DNA of 64,000 nt from CAKRPJ01 sp934376955 (GTDB lineage Bacteria; Bacillota; Clostridia; Lachnospirales; Lachnospiraceae): NCBI GenBank assembly GCA_934376955.1, contig CAKRPJ010000008.1, positions 1 through 64,000 of the forward strand, written 5' to 3'. The position numbers and the translations under genes are program-made. How positions within the stretch are numbered: position 1 is the stretch's first letter; each line of letters starts with the position of its first letter. Under the pieces are notes generated by a model, which was given only the letters and a program-made list of their open reading frames with translations, did no database searches and was not told where the DNA came from. Positions 6,442-15,691 of the stretch are shown piece after piece.

Positions 6442-7290
6442 ATGGCTGAATTTACAAATCAGGCAACCTTGACTTATAATGGAAATACAACTACTTCAAA
6501 TATCACGGTAGGCGAGATCGTAGAGGTGCTTTCGGCGGCAAAGACACCGCTTGTAGCCACCTATACCCAGGATGGAAGGGTAACCTATACGGTCAGTCTG
6601 ATAAACTCGGGGAATGCTCCGTTTACGGATATGACATTTACCGATGATCTGGGCTCTTACCAATCGGAAGCGGGAAATGTGATCCCTTTAACCTATGTAG
6701 GGGATTCGGCAAAGGTGTATGTGAATGGGGTACTTGCATCCCCGATCACCGTGGCCGGGACGGCTCCGTTAGTGATCACAGGCATCAACGTTCCCGCCGG
6801 AGGAAATGTACTTGTTGTATATGAAACGATGACAAACCGGTTTGCACCGCCGACAGTCGGCGGAACGATCAATAACACGGCATCGTTTTCTTCCCAGGCA
6901 ATTACAGAGCCGGTAACCGCGAATGCAGTTGTAACCGCCTCGAATGCGCCGATCCTTTCCATCAGCAAGGCGCTGTCTCCCACCTCGGTTTCAGAAAACG
7001 GACAGATCACTTATACGTTTATCATACAGAACAGAGGCAATACAGCAGCTGGAGCCGCAGACGATGTGGTGATAACCGATGTATTCAGACCGGTCTTAGG
7101 TTCGATCTCCGTTGCGGTCAACGGCGTGCAGGCACCTCAGACGGCCTATCAGTATGATACTGCCGGCGGACTGTTCAGAACGACCGCAGGAGCCATCACG
7201 ATACCTGCCGCAACCTACACGGTGCAGCAGGATGGAAGCTATATCGTGGATCCGGGTGTCACGACCGTAACGGTGACCGGAACCATATAA
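6442..7290 (+). CDS. DUF11-repeat protein without signal peptide
   Basis: A 282-residue Thr/Ser/Val-rich beta protein with two DUF11-type modules. NSGNAPFTDMTFTDDL (about 53-70) and NRGNTAAGAADDVVITD (about 192-210) are the characteristic segments. DUF11 modules are usually found in surface or spore-coat proteins. This one has neither a signal peptide nor a sorting motif or membrane helix, so export by Sec is not predicted. GGAG lies about 8 bases before ATG 6442. A mother-cell or spore-layer role, as for other cytoplasmically made coat proteins, is possible but unproven. It is monocistronic, with a strong hairpin directly after it. Confidence 0.7.
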   Translation: MAEFTNQATLTYNGNTTTSNITVGEIVEVLSAAKTPLVATYTQDGRVTYTVSLINSGNAPFTDMTFTDDLGSYQSEAGNVIPLTYVGDSAKVYVNGVLASPITVAGTAPLVITGINVPAGGNVLVVYETMTNRFAPPTVGGTINNTASFSSQAITEPVTANAVVTASNAPILSISKALSPTSVSENGQITYTFIIQNRGNTAAGAADDVVITDVFRPVLGSISVAVNGVQAPQTAYQYDTAGGLFRTTAGAITIPAATYTVQQDGSYIVDPGVTTVTVTGTI

Positions 7291-7299
7291 AAAAGATTC

Positions 7300-7325
7300 A
7301 GGAGGGGCTTTTGCCCCTCCTTATT
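7300..7325 (+). terminator. terminator hairpin after the DUF11 gene
   Basis: A perfect 9-bp stem, AGGAGGGGC (7300-7308) and GCCCCTCCT (7313-7321), with a TTTT loop. The following tract is short (TATTC), so termination may be partial. Confidence 0.65.
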
Positions 7326-7342
7326 CGCGACAAAGGAGAATT

Positions 7343-8359
7343 ATGCAGCACATGAATATCTATTTTGCCCCCCTTGAGGGGATCACAACCTATCCGTACC
7401 GGAATCTGCACCACAAATATTTCGGAGGAGTAAAAAAATATTATACGCCCTTTTTGGCACCCGGGCCGGAGCAGGGCATGAGCGTGAAGGAAATGCGGGA
7501 TGTTCTGCCGGAAAATAATAAAGAGCTTCCGATCGTACCGCAGATATTGACGAATCGTGCCGGAGATTTTCTTCTGGCGTCAAAAAAGCTTGCAGAGCTG
7601 GGATACGGGGAGATCAACCTGAATCTGGGATGTCCGTCGGGAACGGTGACAGCAAAGAAAAAGGGCTCCGGCTTTCTTCTTTATCCGGATGAGCTGGATC
7701 GGTTTTTTGATGAGGTATTTTCGGATGCTGCAGTCCGAAACAGAGAATTTTTCGTATCGGTAAAGACAAGAGTGGGAAAAAATTCTGTGGAGGAATGGCC
7801 GGAGCTTATGGCAGTTTATAATCGGTATCCGATCCATGAGCTGACGGTTCATCCGAGGATCCAGAAGGATTTCTATAAAAATACTCCGTATCTGGAGCTT
7901 TTCAGAGAGATCTTAAAAGAAAGCAGGAATCCTGTCGTATATAACGGTGACCTTTTCACACAAGAACAGGTAAGGACGTTTCGGGACAATTTTCCGGAGG
8001 TCGAAACAGTCATGATCGGGCGGGGGTTGATCCGAAATCCGGCCCTTGCAGAGCTGGTGTTGAAAAGCGAAGAAAAGAATCCGGAAGCTGTGGATAACAG
8101 CAGATCAGATATCATGTCCCGGATCCGGGCATTCCATGATGAACTGTTTGAATATTACCGGGAGACCATGTCCGGGGACAGGAATCTTTTGTTCCGGATG
8201 AAGGATCTTTGGAGCTATATGCTGGCGGAGGTTCCGGAAAGCGAGAAGCTGGCAAAAAAAATACGGAAGTCTCAGCACATTCCGGAATATCTTGCCGCAG
8301 TAGATGAGGCGTTTGCGGCGTGGGGACAGTTATCCGAGCCCGGAAAGGCCGAAATATAA
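7343..8359 (+). CDS. tRNA-dihydrouridine synthase family protein
   Basis: A 338-residue FMN-dependent Dus enzyme that reduces uridines in tRNA. APLEGITTYPYR opens the TIM barrel. NLGCPSGTV holds the catalytic Cys97, SVKTRVG and VHPRIQKDFY supply FMN/RNA-binding residues, and VYNGDLF and MIGRGLIRNP give the phosphate-binding end. A helical RNA-binding C-terminal domain follows. It differs from DusB and is closer to the shorter clostridial Dus subfamily, so the position modified in tRNA is not assigned. AAAGGAG is 5 bases before the ATG. Confidence 0.85.
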   Translation: MQHMNIYFAPLEGITTYPYRNLHHKYFGGVKKYYTPFLAPGPEQGMSVKEMRDVLPENNKELPIVPQILTNRAGDFLLASKKLAELGYGEINLNLGCPSGTVTAKKKGSGFLLYPDELDRFFDEVFSDAAVRNREFFVSVKTRVGKNSVEEWPELMAVYNRYPIHELTVHPRIQKDFYKNTPYLELFREILKESRNPVVYNGDLFTQEQVRTFRDNFPEVETVMIGRGLIRNPALAELVLKSEEKNPEAVDNSRSDIMSRIRAFHDELFEYYRETMSGDRNLLFRMKDLWSYMLAEVPESEKLAKKIRKSQHIPEYLAAVDEAFAAWGQLSEPGKAEI

Positions 8360-8440
8360 CGATTTCTGCTGACTTTTTTCCCGGCCTGTAGTAAAATAGT
8401 TATGACACGATTAAACAGGCAAGGAAAGCAGGTTGGTGAT

Positions 8441-9616
8441 ATGAATTCAGTGAATATGGCAGAAATTATCTGCGTCAATGGAATAGGAATCAGCTTGATG
8501 CTTTTCCTGCTCCTGACGAGGATCGAAAATATAGAAGAACATTCTGTGGGAAAAAGGCTGTTCGATGCAATGAGCTGGCTGATCATCGGCGGATGTCTGG
8601 CAGAGACGCTGACATTTGTGCTGGATGGGCGGATATTTTTTGCCTGCAGGCCATTATCCTATCTTCTCAACAGCTTCTGCTTTATCGGAACGAGCAGCGT
8701 GGGATATATGTGGTGTCTGTATATGGACTTCAAAATATTCAGAAGCGTGAAAAGAATACGGAAGCGCTGGCTTTTGCTGGCGATCCCGCTGCTTACGGTT
8801 ATTATTATGAATCTGGTCAATCTGACCGGCTGTGGGATCGTGTTCCGGATCACTCAGGACAATATTTATCAGCGCGGGTCGCTGGTCATATTTATGTATC
8901 TTTTTATGTTTTTCTATTTCTTTTATGGTATATACATTGCAAAACGTGCTCGTGAAAACGGTCTGCACATGAAATTCCTCCCGGTACTTTATTTTGTTAT
9001 TCCGAGTATTCTGGGAACAGTCATACAGGCAATGGTTTATGGGATCACCCTTGGCTGGGCAAGCGGTGCGATCGCCCTTACGTTTGTGTTTATCGAAACC
9101 CAGTCATTAAACGTATATATGGATGCACTGTCCGGTCTTTACAACAGAAGATATATGAATACGATCCTTAATAAGATCAAAAATGATGAATTTCAACTGT
9201 ATGGGATCATGATCGATGTCAATGGATTTAAGCGGATCAATGATATCTTCGGCCATATGGTCGGTGACAATGCGATCCGGTGGATCGGCCGTATCCTGCT
9301 CGATTCGATCCCGGAGAACGGCATTGCGATCCGCTATGCCGGAGATGAGTTTTTAGTGCTTCTCCATACCGGAAAGGAGGACGATGTGAAGGCTGTCCTT
9401 AAGGGGATCGAGAAAAATGTGGATCAGTTTAACAGATCCGGTATAGAGCCGTATTGGCTTTCCTTATCCATGGGCTACAGTAAGTATGAAAATGATACGG
9501 ATGGTGTGGAGAAATTCCTCAGCACCATGGATAAAGAAATGTATGAAAAAAAGAGACAGTATTATCAGAGTCCGGCCATGGGGTATGGGGCGGAAAATAT
9601 CAGCTCGAGGCGGTGA
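8441..9616 (+). CDS. membrane-bound diguanylate cyclase (GGDEF)
   Basis: About 391 residues. The N-terminal half has about seven membrane helices (residues 8-230) and forms a putative sensor. The C-terminal GGDEF domain starts at DALSGLYNRRYM. The active-site loop reads AGDEF (300-304), a variant found in active enzymes. No RxxD inhibitory site is visible just upstream, so product inhibition may be absent. It should make c-di-GMP from two GTP. ATG 8441 is preferred (AAGGAAAGCAGG upstream), since an in-frame ATG at 8402 sits at the expected promoter -10/+1 region without a ribosome-binding site. A pseudopilin gene follows 10 bases later. Confidence 0.85.
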   Translation: MNSVNMAEIICVNGIGISLMLFLLLTRIENIEEHSVGKRLFDAMSWLIIGGCLAETLTFVLDGRIFFACRPLSYLLNSFCFIGTSSVGYMWCLYMDFKIFRSVKRIRKRWLLLAIPLLTVIIMNLVNLTGCGIVFRITQDNIYQRGSLVIFMYLFMFFYFFYGIYIAKRARENGLHMKFLPVLYFVIPSILGTVIQAMVYGITLGWASGAIALTFVFIETQSLNVYMDALSGLYNRRYMNTILNKIKNDEFQLYGIMIDVNGFKRINDIFGHMVGDNAIRWIGRILLDSIPENGIAIRYAGDEFLVLLHTGKEDDVKAVLKGIEKNVDQFNRSGIEPYWLSLSMGYSKYENDTDGVEKFLSTMDKEMYEKKRQYYQSPAMGYGAENISSRR

Positions 9617-9626
9617 GGATACATAG

Positions 9627-10064
9627 ATGAAAATTAGATTCGGGCGCACAAGAAAGGGCTATACGTTGACGGAGCTGATGGTGGTGGCTGCGATCATTGC
9701 CGTTTTATCGGCGGTTTCCGTCGGAGTATACAGTCATTATGTTGAGCGTGCAGAAAAGGCACAGATGTATGAGGTGGCCGGGCAGATCATAACGGCGCTA
9801 AGCATCTGTGAATCGGAATATGTGCCTCCGGAGGGTGCGGATGCGAGGCTGTTCTGGTCGGATGCTTTTTTGAAAGCACCGAATCATCCCAAGAGCATCC
9901 TGTATCCTTATGTAGGAGAAACCACAAAGGACTGCACCGGATATTTCCTGCTGATCGGGAAAGAGGGAAGTGTGGGTTACCACATTATCGGATTTACCTA
10001 CAGGACAGAGAAATATGAGGCACAGTGGAAGAAGGAATCCGGGATCACGGTGAAAAAACGTTAA
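9627..10064 (+). CDS. type IV pilin-like / pseudopilin protein
   Basis: A 145-residue prepilin. A short basic leader ends in Gly11 followed by YTLTE, so prepilin peptidase would cut after Gly11 and leave Glu at +5 of the mature protein. The hydrophobic alpha-1 helix follows (ELMVVAAIIAVLSAVSV). The globular part is small with two cysteines (about 56 and 98). No assembly ATPase, platform or peptidase gene is nearby, so it is an orphan subunit. Coupling to the diguanylate cyclase upstream (10-base gap) suggests c-di-GMP-linked pilus function, as known for clostridial type IV pili. That link is inference. Confidence 0.85.
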   Translation: MKIRFGRTRKGYTLTELMVVAAIIAVLSAVSVGVYSHYVERAEKAQMYEVAGQIITALSICESEYVPPEGADARLFWSDAFLKAPNHPKSILYPYVGETTKDCTGYFLLIGKEGSVGYHIIGFTYRTEKYEAQWKKESGITVKKR

Positions 10065-10123
10065 GGTAAAATGTGATAGTCAAACGGATATTAAAAATTT
10101 CTTAAAAAAAAATAAAAATCTTC

Positions 10124-10152
10124 TTGTCTAATAGGGAAAAACAGAGTATAAT
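10124..10152 (+). promoter_or_regulatory. promoter of the DAACS transporter
   Basis: -35 TTGTCT (10124-10129), 17-base spacer, -10 TATAAT (10147-10152). The leader contains a hairpin (CAGACA with TGTCTG, about 10162-10195). Confidence 0.7.
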
Positions 10153-10230
10153 ACTCCCGACCTTCAGACAGCAGCAGTTCCAACAGAATGTCTGAGGCAT
10201 CAAAATAATAATATAAATAGGAGAAAAGAC

Positions 10231-11577
10231 ATGGAGAATCAAAAGAAGAAAACAAATTCACTTGCCCAAAAGATGGGTATTTCTCTGGTATGCGGACTTG
10301 TTGTCGGTATACTGCTAATGTTCTTAAGAGAATCCCTTAATGGATCCGGACAGGAAGCAGTATGGAAGACGATCAACGATCTTCTGTTCCAGGATATTAC
10401 AGCAAAGGGTGCAGAAAAAGCTCTTGGTCTCTTTTACATCATTGGACAGCTGTTTATTCGTTCACTTCAGCTTGTGATCGTGCCGATGGTATTTACCTCC
10501 ATCACTCTTGCAATCGGACAGATCTCCGATACAAGAACCCTCGGAAGAATCTCCTTCAAAACAATTGCAGGCTTCCTTATCTGTTCCTTCTTTGCACTGG
10601 TTATGGCATGTGTTGCCGGTTATGCAGTTTACCGCAGCGGCTTGTTCAACATTCAGGTCGATGGACTGGAGGCAACTGCCGGTTCCACAGGCTCCAACCC
10701 GTTAAATGTTATCTTAAACGCCGTTCCGTCCAATATTACTTCTGTATTTGCCAGCAATACCTCCGTTCTTGCAATCGTATTTTTAGCAGTCTGCTTAGGT
10801 CTTTGCATGAATGTGCTGGGTGAGGACAAGACAGCAACGATCAAGAAGCTTGTAACAGAGGTAAATGATATCGTTGTCGTATTTTTAAACTATGTGGTAA
10901 CGAAGTTCGGCCCGGTAGCGATCTTCATGCTGCTTACAAGAACATTTGCAACCTATGGCATCAACCATTTAAAGCCGGCCCTTGCTTATGTTGTTGTTAC
11001 AACGATCCTTCTTCTTGTATTCCTTTTGGTCGGATATCCGCTTTTTGTAGCAGTAAGCTCAAAGCTGAACCCGATGAAGTTTGCAAACAAAATCCTCAAG
11101 GTGGCTGTATTTGGCTTCTCTACATCCTCCAGTGCGGCAACCTTACCGTTAAATATCAAGACGACAACCGAGGAGCTTGGTGTAGACGAAAAGATCGCCT
11201 CCTTCGTGCTTCCGTTAGGTATGACGATCAATATGAATGGTACTGCAATTATGCAGGTAGTGGCTACCCTGTTTATCGCAGGCTGTGCAGGCTTTGAGGT
11301 ATCCTTCGGCCAGCTTGTCGTTATCGCACTTCTTGCGCTGATTGCTTCCGCAGGTACTCCGGCTGCTCCGGGTGCAGGTGCGATCATCCTGTTCACGATC
11401 CTTTCCGGTATCGGTCTTGTCAATGACGGTGCGCTTTTAGCCTACAGCCTGATTCTTGCGATCAACCGTCCGATCGAGATGCTGGTAACATCCTTAAACG
11501 TAGTAGGCGATTCCGCAACAAGTATTTATGTTGCTAAATCTGAGGGAATGTTAGACGAGCAGAAATACAACGCATAA
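10231..11577 (+). CDS. dicarboxylate/amino acid:cation symporter (DAACS family)
   Basis: A 448-residue secondary carrier of the glutamate/aspartate/dicarboxylate symporter family (GltP/GltT fold). Hallmarks are TSSSAATLP (hairpin HP1), NMNGTA in TM7 (usual NMDGT), GTPAAPGAG (HP2) and NVVGDSAT in TM8. It is expected to import an acidic amino acid or C4-dicarboxylate with Na+ or H+. AGGAGA precedes the ATG by 8 bases. It has its own promoter and terminator. The neighbouring isoaspartyl peptidase releases aspartate, which makes an aspartate-like substrate attractive but unproven. Confidence 0.9.
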   Translation: MENQKKKTNSLAQKMGISLVCGLVVGILLMFLRESLNGSGQEAVWKTINDLLFQDITAKGAEKALGLFYIIGQLFIRSLQLVIVPMVFTSITLAIGQISDTRTLGRISFKTIAGFLICSFFALVMACVAGYAVYRSGLFNIQVDGLEATAGSTGSNPLNVILNAVPSNITSVFASNTSVLAIVFLAVCLGLCMNVLGEDKTATIKKLVTEVNDIVVVFLNYVVTKFGPVAIFMLLTRTFATYGINHLKPALAYVVVTTILLLVFLLVGYPLFVAVSSKLNPMKFANKILKVAVFGFSTSSSAATLPLNIKTTTEELGVDEKIASFVLPLGMTINMNGTAIMQVVATLFIAGCAGFEVSFGQLVVIALLALIASAGTPAAPGAGAIILFTILSGIGLVNDGALLAYSLILAINRPIEMLVTSLNVVGDSATSIYVAKSEGMLDEQKYNA

Positions 11578-11594
11578 TAATATGAGATAAAAAA

Positions 11595-11631
11595 GATGAG
11601 AGTTTCCGCGATCCGGAGGCTCTCATTTTTT
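11595..11631 (+). terminator. terminator of the DAACS gene
   Basis: The stem ATGAGAG...CTCTCAT, with an inner TTCCG/CGGAG pairing, is followed by TTTTTT (11626 onward). Confidence 0.8.
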
Positions 11632-11653
11632 GTGCATAAATATAAAAGAATAC

Positions 11654-11682
11654 ATGACGTTTTCCCTATAGTATGTTAGAAT
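11654..11682 (+). promoter_or_regulatory. promoter of the iadA operon
   Basis: -35 ATGACG (11654-11659), 17-base spacer, -10 TAGAAT (11677-11682), 37 bases before the iadA start. Confidence 0.55.
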
Positions 11683-11719
11683 AGGAATATACTTAATTAT
11701 AATGAGGAGGAAAGGATAC

Positions 11720-12892
11720 ATGTATCTTATCAAAAATGCCCATGTATATGCTCCGGAGGATCTTGGGATCGTAGATGTTCTCATCGGCGGCGGAAAGATC
11801 TTAAAAATGGCAGAGGAGCTCCCGGAGGAAAAATCATACGGTGTCGAGGTGATCGACGGAAAGGGAAAAATCCTGATACCGGGTCTTATCGATGCCCATG
11901 TTCATATTTTGGGCGGCGGCGGAGAGGGCGGCGCCAAAACGAGAACACCGGAGATCATGCTCTCTGATATTACCACCGGAGGCGTTACGACGGTTGTAGG
12001 CTGTCTGGGAACCGACGGATGTACCAGAACAATGACAAACCTTCTGGCAAAGGCAAAGGGGCTTGAGGAAGAAGGTATCACAACCTTTGTATACACAGGC
12101 TCTTATCAGGTTCCGGTCAGAACACTGACAGGAAGCATTATGGATGACCTGATCCTTCTTGAAAAGGTCGTGGGAACAGGAGAGATCGCTATATCCGATC
12201 ACCGCTCCTCCCAGCCGACGCAAGAGGATTTCTCAAGGATCGTTGCAGATACCAGAGTGGGCGGCATCCTGTCTGCAAAAGCAGGACTTGTAAATATCCA
12301 CATGGGAGACGGCGTGGAGAAGCTTCGTTATCTCAGAACCCTTCTGGAAAACAGCCAGATCCCGCCGACCAATATGCTTCCGACCCATATCAATCGTAAC
12401 CGTGCATTAATGGCAGACGGAATCGATTATGCAAAAAATATGGGAGGCTATATCGATCTGACCACAAGCTATGATTCTGCGTTCCCGGATCCGGAGGAGG
12501 TAAAGGCAAGTACCGGTCTTAAGATGGCTCTGGATGCAGGCGTTCCCGCAGACCATGTAACATTTTCTTCCGACGGTCAGGGAAGTCTTCCGGTATTTGC
12601 ACCGGACGGTTCCTTTGCCGGCTTAGGAGTCGGAAAGGTAGCTTCTCTTTACAAAGAAATGAAGGATGCTGTATTAAAGGATGGTGTAGCTCTTTCCGAT
12701 GCAGTAAGAGCGGTGACTGCCAATCCGGCCTTCCTTTTAAAGCTGGATAATAAGGGTAAGGTTGCAGAAGGAAAAGACGCAGATCTGGTAATGGCTGATG
12801 CAGCTACTCTGAAGATCGACACCGTGCTTGCAAAAGGTGTTGTGATGGTTTCAGAAGGCAAGGCAGTCGTAAAGGGAACATTTGAGAAGTAA
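11720..12892 (+). CDS. iadA: isoaspartyl dipeptidase (beta-aspartyl-peptidase)
   Basis: A 390-residue amidohydrolase-superfamily zinc enzyme, the same length as E. coli IadA. It hydrolyses beta-aspartyl dipeptides formed from damaged proteins. Seen are the HVH metal motif in GLIDAHVHILGG, AISDHRSSQP, the later histidines (NIHMGDG, PTHINR) and the catalytic Asp in FSSDGQGSLPVF. ATG 11720 is chosen because AGGAGGAAAGG lies just before it. An in-frame ATG at 11702 overlaps this site. It begins an apparent operon with a YfcC carrier (15 bases on) and an M20 hydrolase, a set that fits uptake and breakdown of unusual or N-acylated dipeptides. Confidence 0.92.
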   Translation: MYLIKNAHVYAPEDLGIVDVLIGGGKILKMAEELPEEKSYGVEVIDGKGKILIPGLIDAHVHILGGGGEGGAKTRTPEIMLSDITTGGVTTVVGCLGTDGCTRTMTNLLAKAKGLEEEGITTFVYTGSYQVPVRTLTGSIMDDLILLEKVVGTGEIAISDHRSSQPTQEDFSRIVADTRVGGILSAKAGLVNIHMGDGVEKLRYLRTLLENSQIPPTNMLPTHINRNRALMADGIDYAKNMGGYIDLTTSYDSAFPDPEEVKASTGLKMALDAGVPADHVTFSSDGQGSLPVFAPDGSFAGLGVGKVASLYKEMKDAVLKDGVALSDAVRAVTANPAFLLKLDNKGKVAEGKDADLVMADAATLKIDTVLAKGVVMVSEGKAVVKGTFEK

Positions 12893-12907
12893 TATTTGGG
12901 GGACAAC

Positions 12908-14422
12908 ATGGAGAACAAGAAAAAAAGCTTTCGCATGCCGCATACATACATCATCATCTTTGGCGTAATCCTTTTTGCGGCACTGCTCACTGTATTTATC
13001 CCGCTGGGTAAATATGAAACAAAGGAAATCACCTATATGCAGAACGGAACAGAAAAAACAAAAACCGTTCTGGATCCGGACAGCTTCCAGTATGTGCTGG
13101 ATGAAAACGGAAACAAGGTAACTTCAGTCGCTCCGCTTTTCGGAACAGAGGATTTCGGAAGACAGGGAATCTTAAACTATGTATTTGAGGGAATGACAGT
13201 AGGAAACAAGTCGGGAACGGCTGTCGGCATTATTGCCTTTATCCTCGTTGTCGGCGGTGCCTTCGGTATCGTTTTAAGGACAGGAGCCGTTGAGAGCGGT
13301 ATCATGCGTGTCATTGCAATGACAAACGGACGCGAGATCCTTCTTATCCCGCTTCTCATCACACTGTTTTCCCTTGGCGGAGCCGTCTTCGGCATGGGAG
13401 AGGAAGCTATTCCCTTCGTTATGATCCTTGTTCCGATGTTCATTGCCATGGGCTATGATGCTATTGTCGGAATCATGTGTTCTTATGTGGCTACTCAGAT
13501 CGGCTTCGGAACCTCCTGGCAGAACCCCTTCAGCCTTGCGGTTGCTCAGGGTATCTCAGGGATCCCGGTCATGTCCGGCGCATGGTTCCGTATCCCGATG
13601 TGGATCTTCTTTACCGGCCTTACTATCGTTTTCACGATGCGTTATGCGGTAAAGATTAAGAAAAACCCGAAGCTTTCCGTTGCATACGAGTCCGATGAGG
13701 AATACAGAAAAGAGTTTTCCCAGAAGGACAACGAGATGCCGCCCTTTACACTGGGACATAAGCTGGTTCTCCTTACGATCGCTGCCTGCATCGTATGGAC
13801 GATCTGGGGCGTTGTGACACAGGGCTACTACATTCCGGAGATCGCCTCCCAGTTCTTCGTTATGGGACTTGTTTCCGGTATTATCGGTGTAGTATTCCAC
13901 TTAAATGACATGAAATTAAATGATATTGCGACTTCCTTCGACAAAGGTGCTGCCGATCTTCTCGGCGCTGCGATCTGTGTCGGAATGGCGCAGGGTATTA
14001 TCATCATCCTCGGCGGAACCAGTGCAACGGATGGCACCGTGCTCAACACGATCCTTCACAGCATCAGCCAGGGCATGCAGAATTTCCCGCCGGTAATTTC
14101 CGCATGGCTTATGTATATCTTCCAGTCCGTATTCAACTTCTTTGTGGTATCCGGATCCGGACAGGCTGCTCTGACTATGCCGATCATGGCTCCGTTAGCC
14201 GATCTTGTCGGTGTGGAAAGACAGGTCGCTGTTGTTGCCTTCCAGCTTGGTGATGCATTCACGAACTTTATCGTTCCGACCTCGGGCTGCCTTCTCGGCG
14301 CACTGGCTGGAGCCAAGCTTGACTGGGGAAAATGGGCAAAATTCCAGATCAAATTCCAGGCGGTTTTATTTGTATTTGCATCCGCTACCGTGATTCTCGG
14401 TGTTTTGATCGGACTTTCCTAA
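12908..14422 (+). CDS. YfcC-family carrier
   Basis: A 504-residue polytopic protein of the YfcC/DcuC-like family (ion transporter superfamily), with about 12 membrane helices, an extracellular segment near residues 35-90 and the two typical re-entrant regions (GMGEEAIPF and VVSGSGQAALTMP). Family members are putative carriers for C4-dicarboxylates, arginine/ornithine or peptides, and the substrate is not evident. Its place between iadA and an M20 amidohydrolase suggests it imports their peptide or N-acyl-amino-acid substrate. The start at ATG 12908 follows GGGGGA, and a TTG four codons upstream is less likely. Confidence 0.85.
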   Translation: MENKKKSFRMPHTYIIIFGVILFAALLTVFIPLGKYETKEITYMQNGTEKTKTVLDPDSFQYVLDENGNKVTSVAPLFGTEDFGRQGILNYVFEGMTVGNKSGTAVGIIAFILVVGGAFGIVLRTGAVESGIMRVIAMTNGREILLIPLLITLFSLGGAVFGMGEEAIPFVMILVPMFIAMGYDAIVGIMCSYVATQIGFGTSWQNPFSLAVAQGISGIPVMSGAWFRIPMWIFFTGLTIVFTMRYAVKIKKNPKLSVAYESDEEYRKEFSQKDNEMPPFTLGHKLVLLTIAACIVWTIWGVVTQGYYIPEIASQFFVMGLVSGIIGVVFHLNDMKLNDIATSFDKGAADLLGAAICVGMAQGIIIILGGTSATDGTVLNTILHSISQGMQNFPPVISAWLMYIFQSVFNFFVVSGSGQAALTMPIMAPLADLVGVERQVAVVAFQLGDAFTNFIVPTSGCLLGALAGAKLDWGKWAKFQIKFQAVLFVFASATVILGVLIGLS

Positions 14423-14431
14423 TTTGGCTTA

Positions 14432-14466
14432 TAAAGCGGACATTCGCAATCCGCTTCGCTACTAAC
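14432..14466 (-). repeat. solo 3' hairpin (P5 unit) of the cloverleaf element
   Basis: On the minus strand this reads GTAGCGAAGCGGATTGCGAA and then TGTCCGCTT, matching the linker and P5 hairpin of the full element with few changes. P1-P4 are absent. It lies between the YfcC gene and the ribosome-binding site of the M20 gene. Confidence 0.65.
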
Positions 14467-14495
14467 TTATAAATGCAACAAGGAGGCATATCGTT

Positions 14496-15674
14496 ATGGA
14501 GACAATGGAGCTGGTAAGAAAACATGAGGAGGAGATGGTGGCACTTCGCAGGCATATCCATCAGAATCCGGAGATTTCCAATGCAGAATTTGAGACAACA
14601 AAGCTGATCAGAGAGAAGCTTACAGAATATGGGGTCGAGATCGTGGATATCGGCTTAAAGACAGGTGTTGTCGGTGTTTTAAGAGGCGCCCATCCGGGAA
14701 AGACGGTGGCGATCCGTGAAGATATCGATGCGCTGCCGATGCCGGAGCTCACAGGGCTTCCGTTTGCATCCGCAAAAGAAAATATCTGCCATTCCTGCGG
14801 ACACGATATGCACACTGCGATCCTTCTTGCCTGTGCAAAGGCACTTGTTGAGATCAAAGCTGAGCTGTCTGGAAATGTTATGTTTTTATTCCAGCCGGCA
14901 GAGGAAAACGGAACCGGTGCAAAGCAGATCGTGGATTGCGACTTTACCCGGGTGTTAAAGCCGGATGTGTTTATCGGTCTTCATACGGCCCCCGGACTTA
15001 CCGCCGGAACAATCGGCGTGAAGAAGGGGCCGGCCGGAGCTTCAGCAGATACCTTTAAGATCACTGTGACCGGAAAAGGCGGACATGGAGCTCATCCGGA
15101 GAACTGTATCGATCCGATCGCTGCTGCCTGCTATCTGGTGACACAGCTTCAGACGGTAATTTCAAGAGAAAATCATCCGGTGCATCCGGGCGTTATGACC
15201 ATCGGAAGCTTCCACGCCGGAAAGGCCCCGAATGTAATTCCGGACAGCGTAGAGCTTCTCGGAACCCTTAGAAGCCTTGATGCGGGAAGCAGAGAGGGAA
15301 TGCAGAGAGCCATCGACCGCATTACGGAATCCTGCTGTGCTGCCATGAGAACAACAGGTACGGTAGAATGGAACTACGGCATGCCGCCGTTAGTAAACAG
15401 TGATGAGGTGGTGGACGCCATCGAAGCGGCTGCCGAAAAGACGATCGGCCTCGATCATGTCGAGCACATTCCGGAGCCATCTCTCGGATCCGAGGATTTC
15501 TCCTACCTGTTCCCGGCATTTGGCCCGGGAGCTCAGTTCAGCATGGGTACAGGAAATGACACAGACCCGAACACCAGACACGGGATCCATAATTCCAAAA
15601 ACGTGTTTGATGAAAGCGGAATGCGTGCAGGAGCGGCTGTACTTTTACAGTTTACAAGGGATTTCCTTAAATAA
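14496..15674 (+). CDS. M20 family amidohydrolase (hippurate hydrolase/carboxypeptidase-like)
   Basis: A 392-residue M20D metallo-amidohydrolase with expected N-acyl-amino-acid or small dipeptide hydrolase activity. Metal-binding motifs are CHSCGHDMH, QPAEENG (Glu pair), GLHTAP and the C-terminal RHGIHNS. The dimerisation domain carries GKGGHGAHPE. AAGGAGG is 11 bases before the ATG. It is the third gene of the iadA operon. A close paralogue is at 39184, with long identical blocks such as REDIDALPM, GGHGAHPENCIDP and PSLGSEDFSYLFP. Confidence 0.88.
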   Translation: METMELVRKHEEEMVALRRHIHQNPEISNAEFETTKLIREKLTEYGVEIVDIGLKTGVVGVLRGAHPGKTVAIREDIDALPMPELTGLPFASAKENICHSCGHDMHTAILLACAKALVEIKAELSGNVMFLFQPAEENGTGAKQIVDCDFTRVLKPDVFIGLHTAPGLTAGTIGVKKGPAGASADTFKITVTGKGGHGAHPENCIDPIAAACYLVTQLQTVISRENHPVHPGVMTIGSFHAGKAPNVIPDSVELLGTLRSLDAGSREGMQRAIDRITESCCAAMRTTGTVEWNYGMPPLVNSDEVVDAIEAAAEKTIGLDHVEHIPEPSLGSEDFSYLFPAFGPGAQFSMGTGNDTDPNTRHGIHNSKNVFDESGMRAGAAVLLQFTRDFLK

Positions 15675-15691
15675 TCCGATCGAATACAGAG

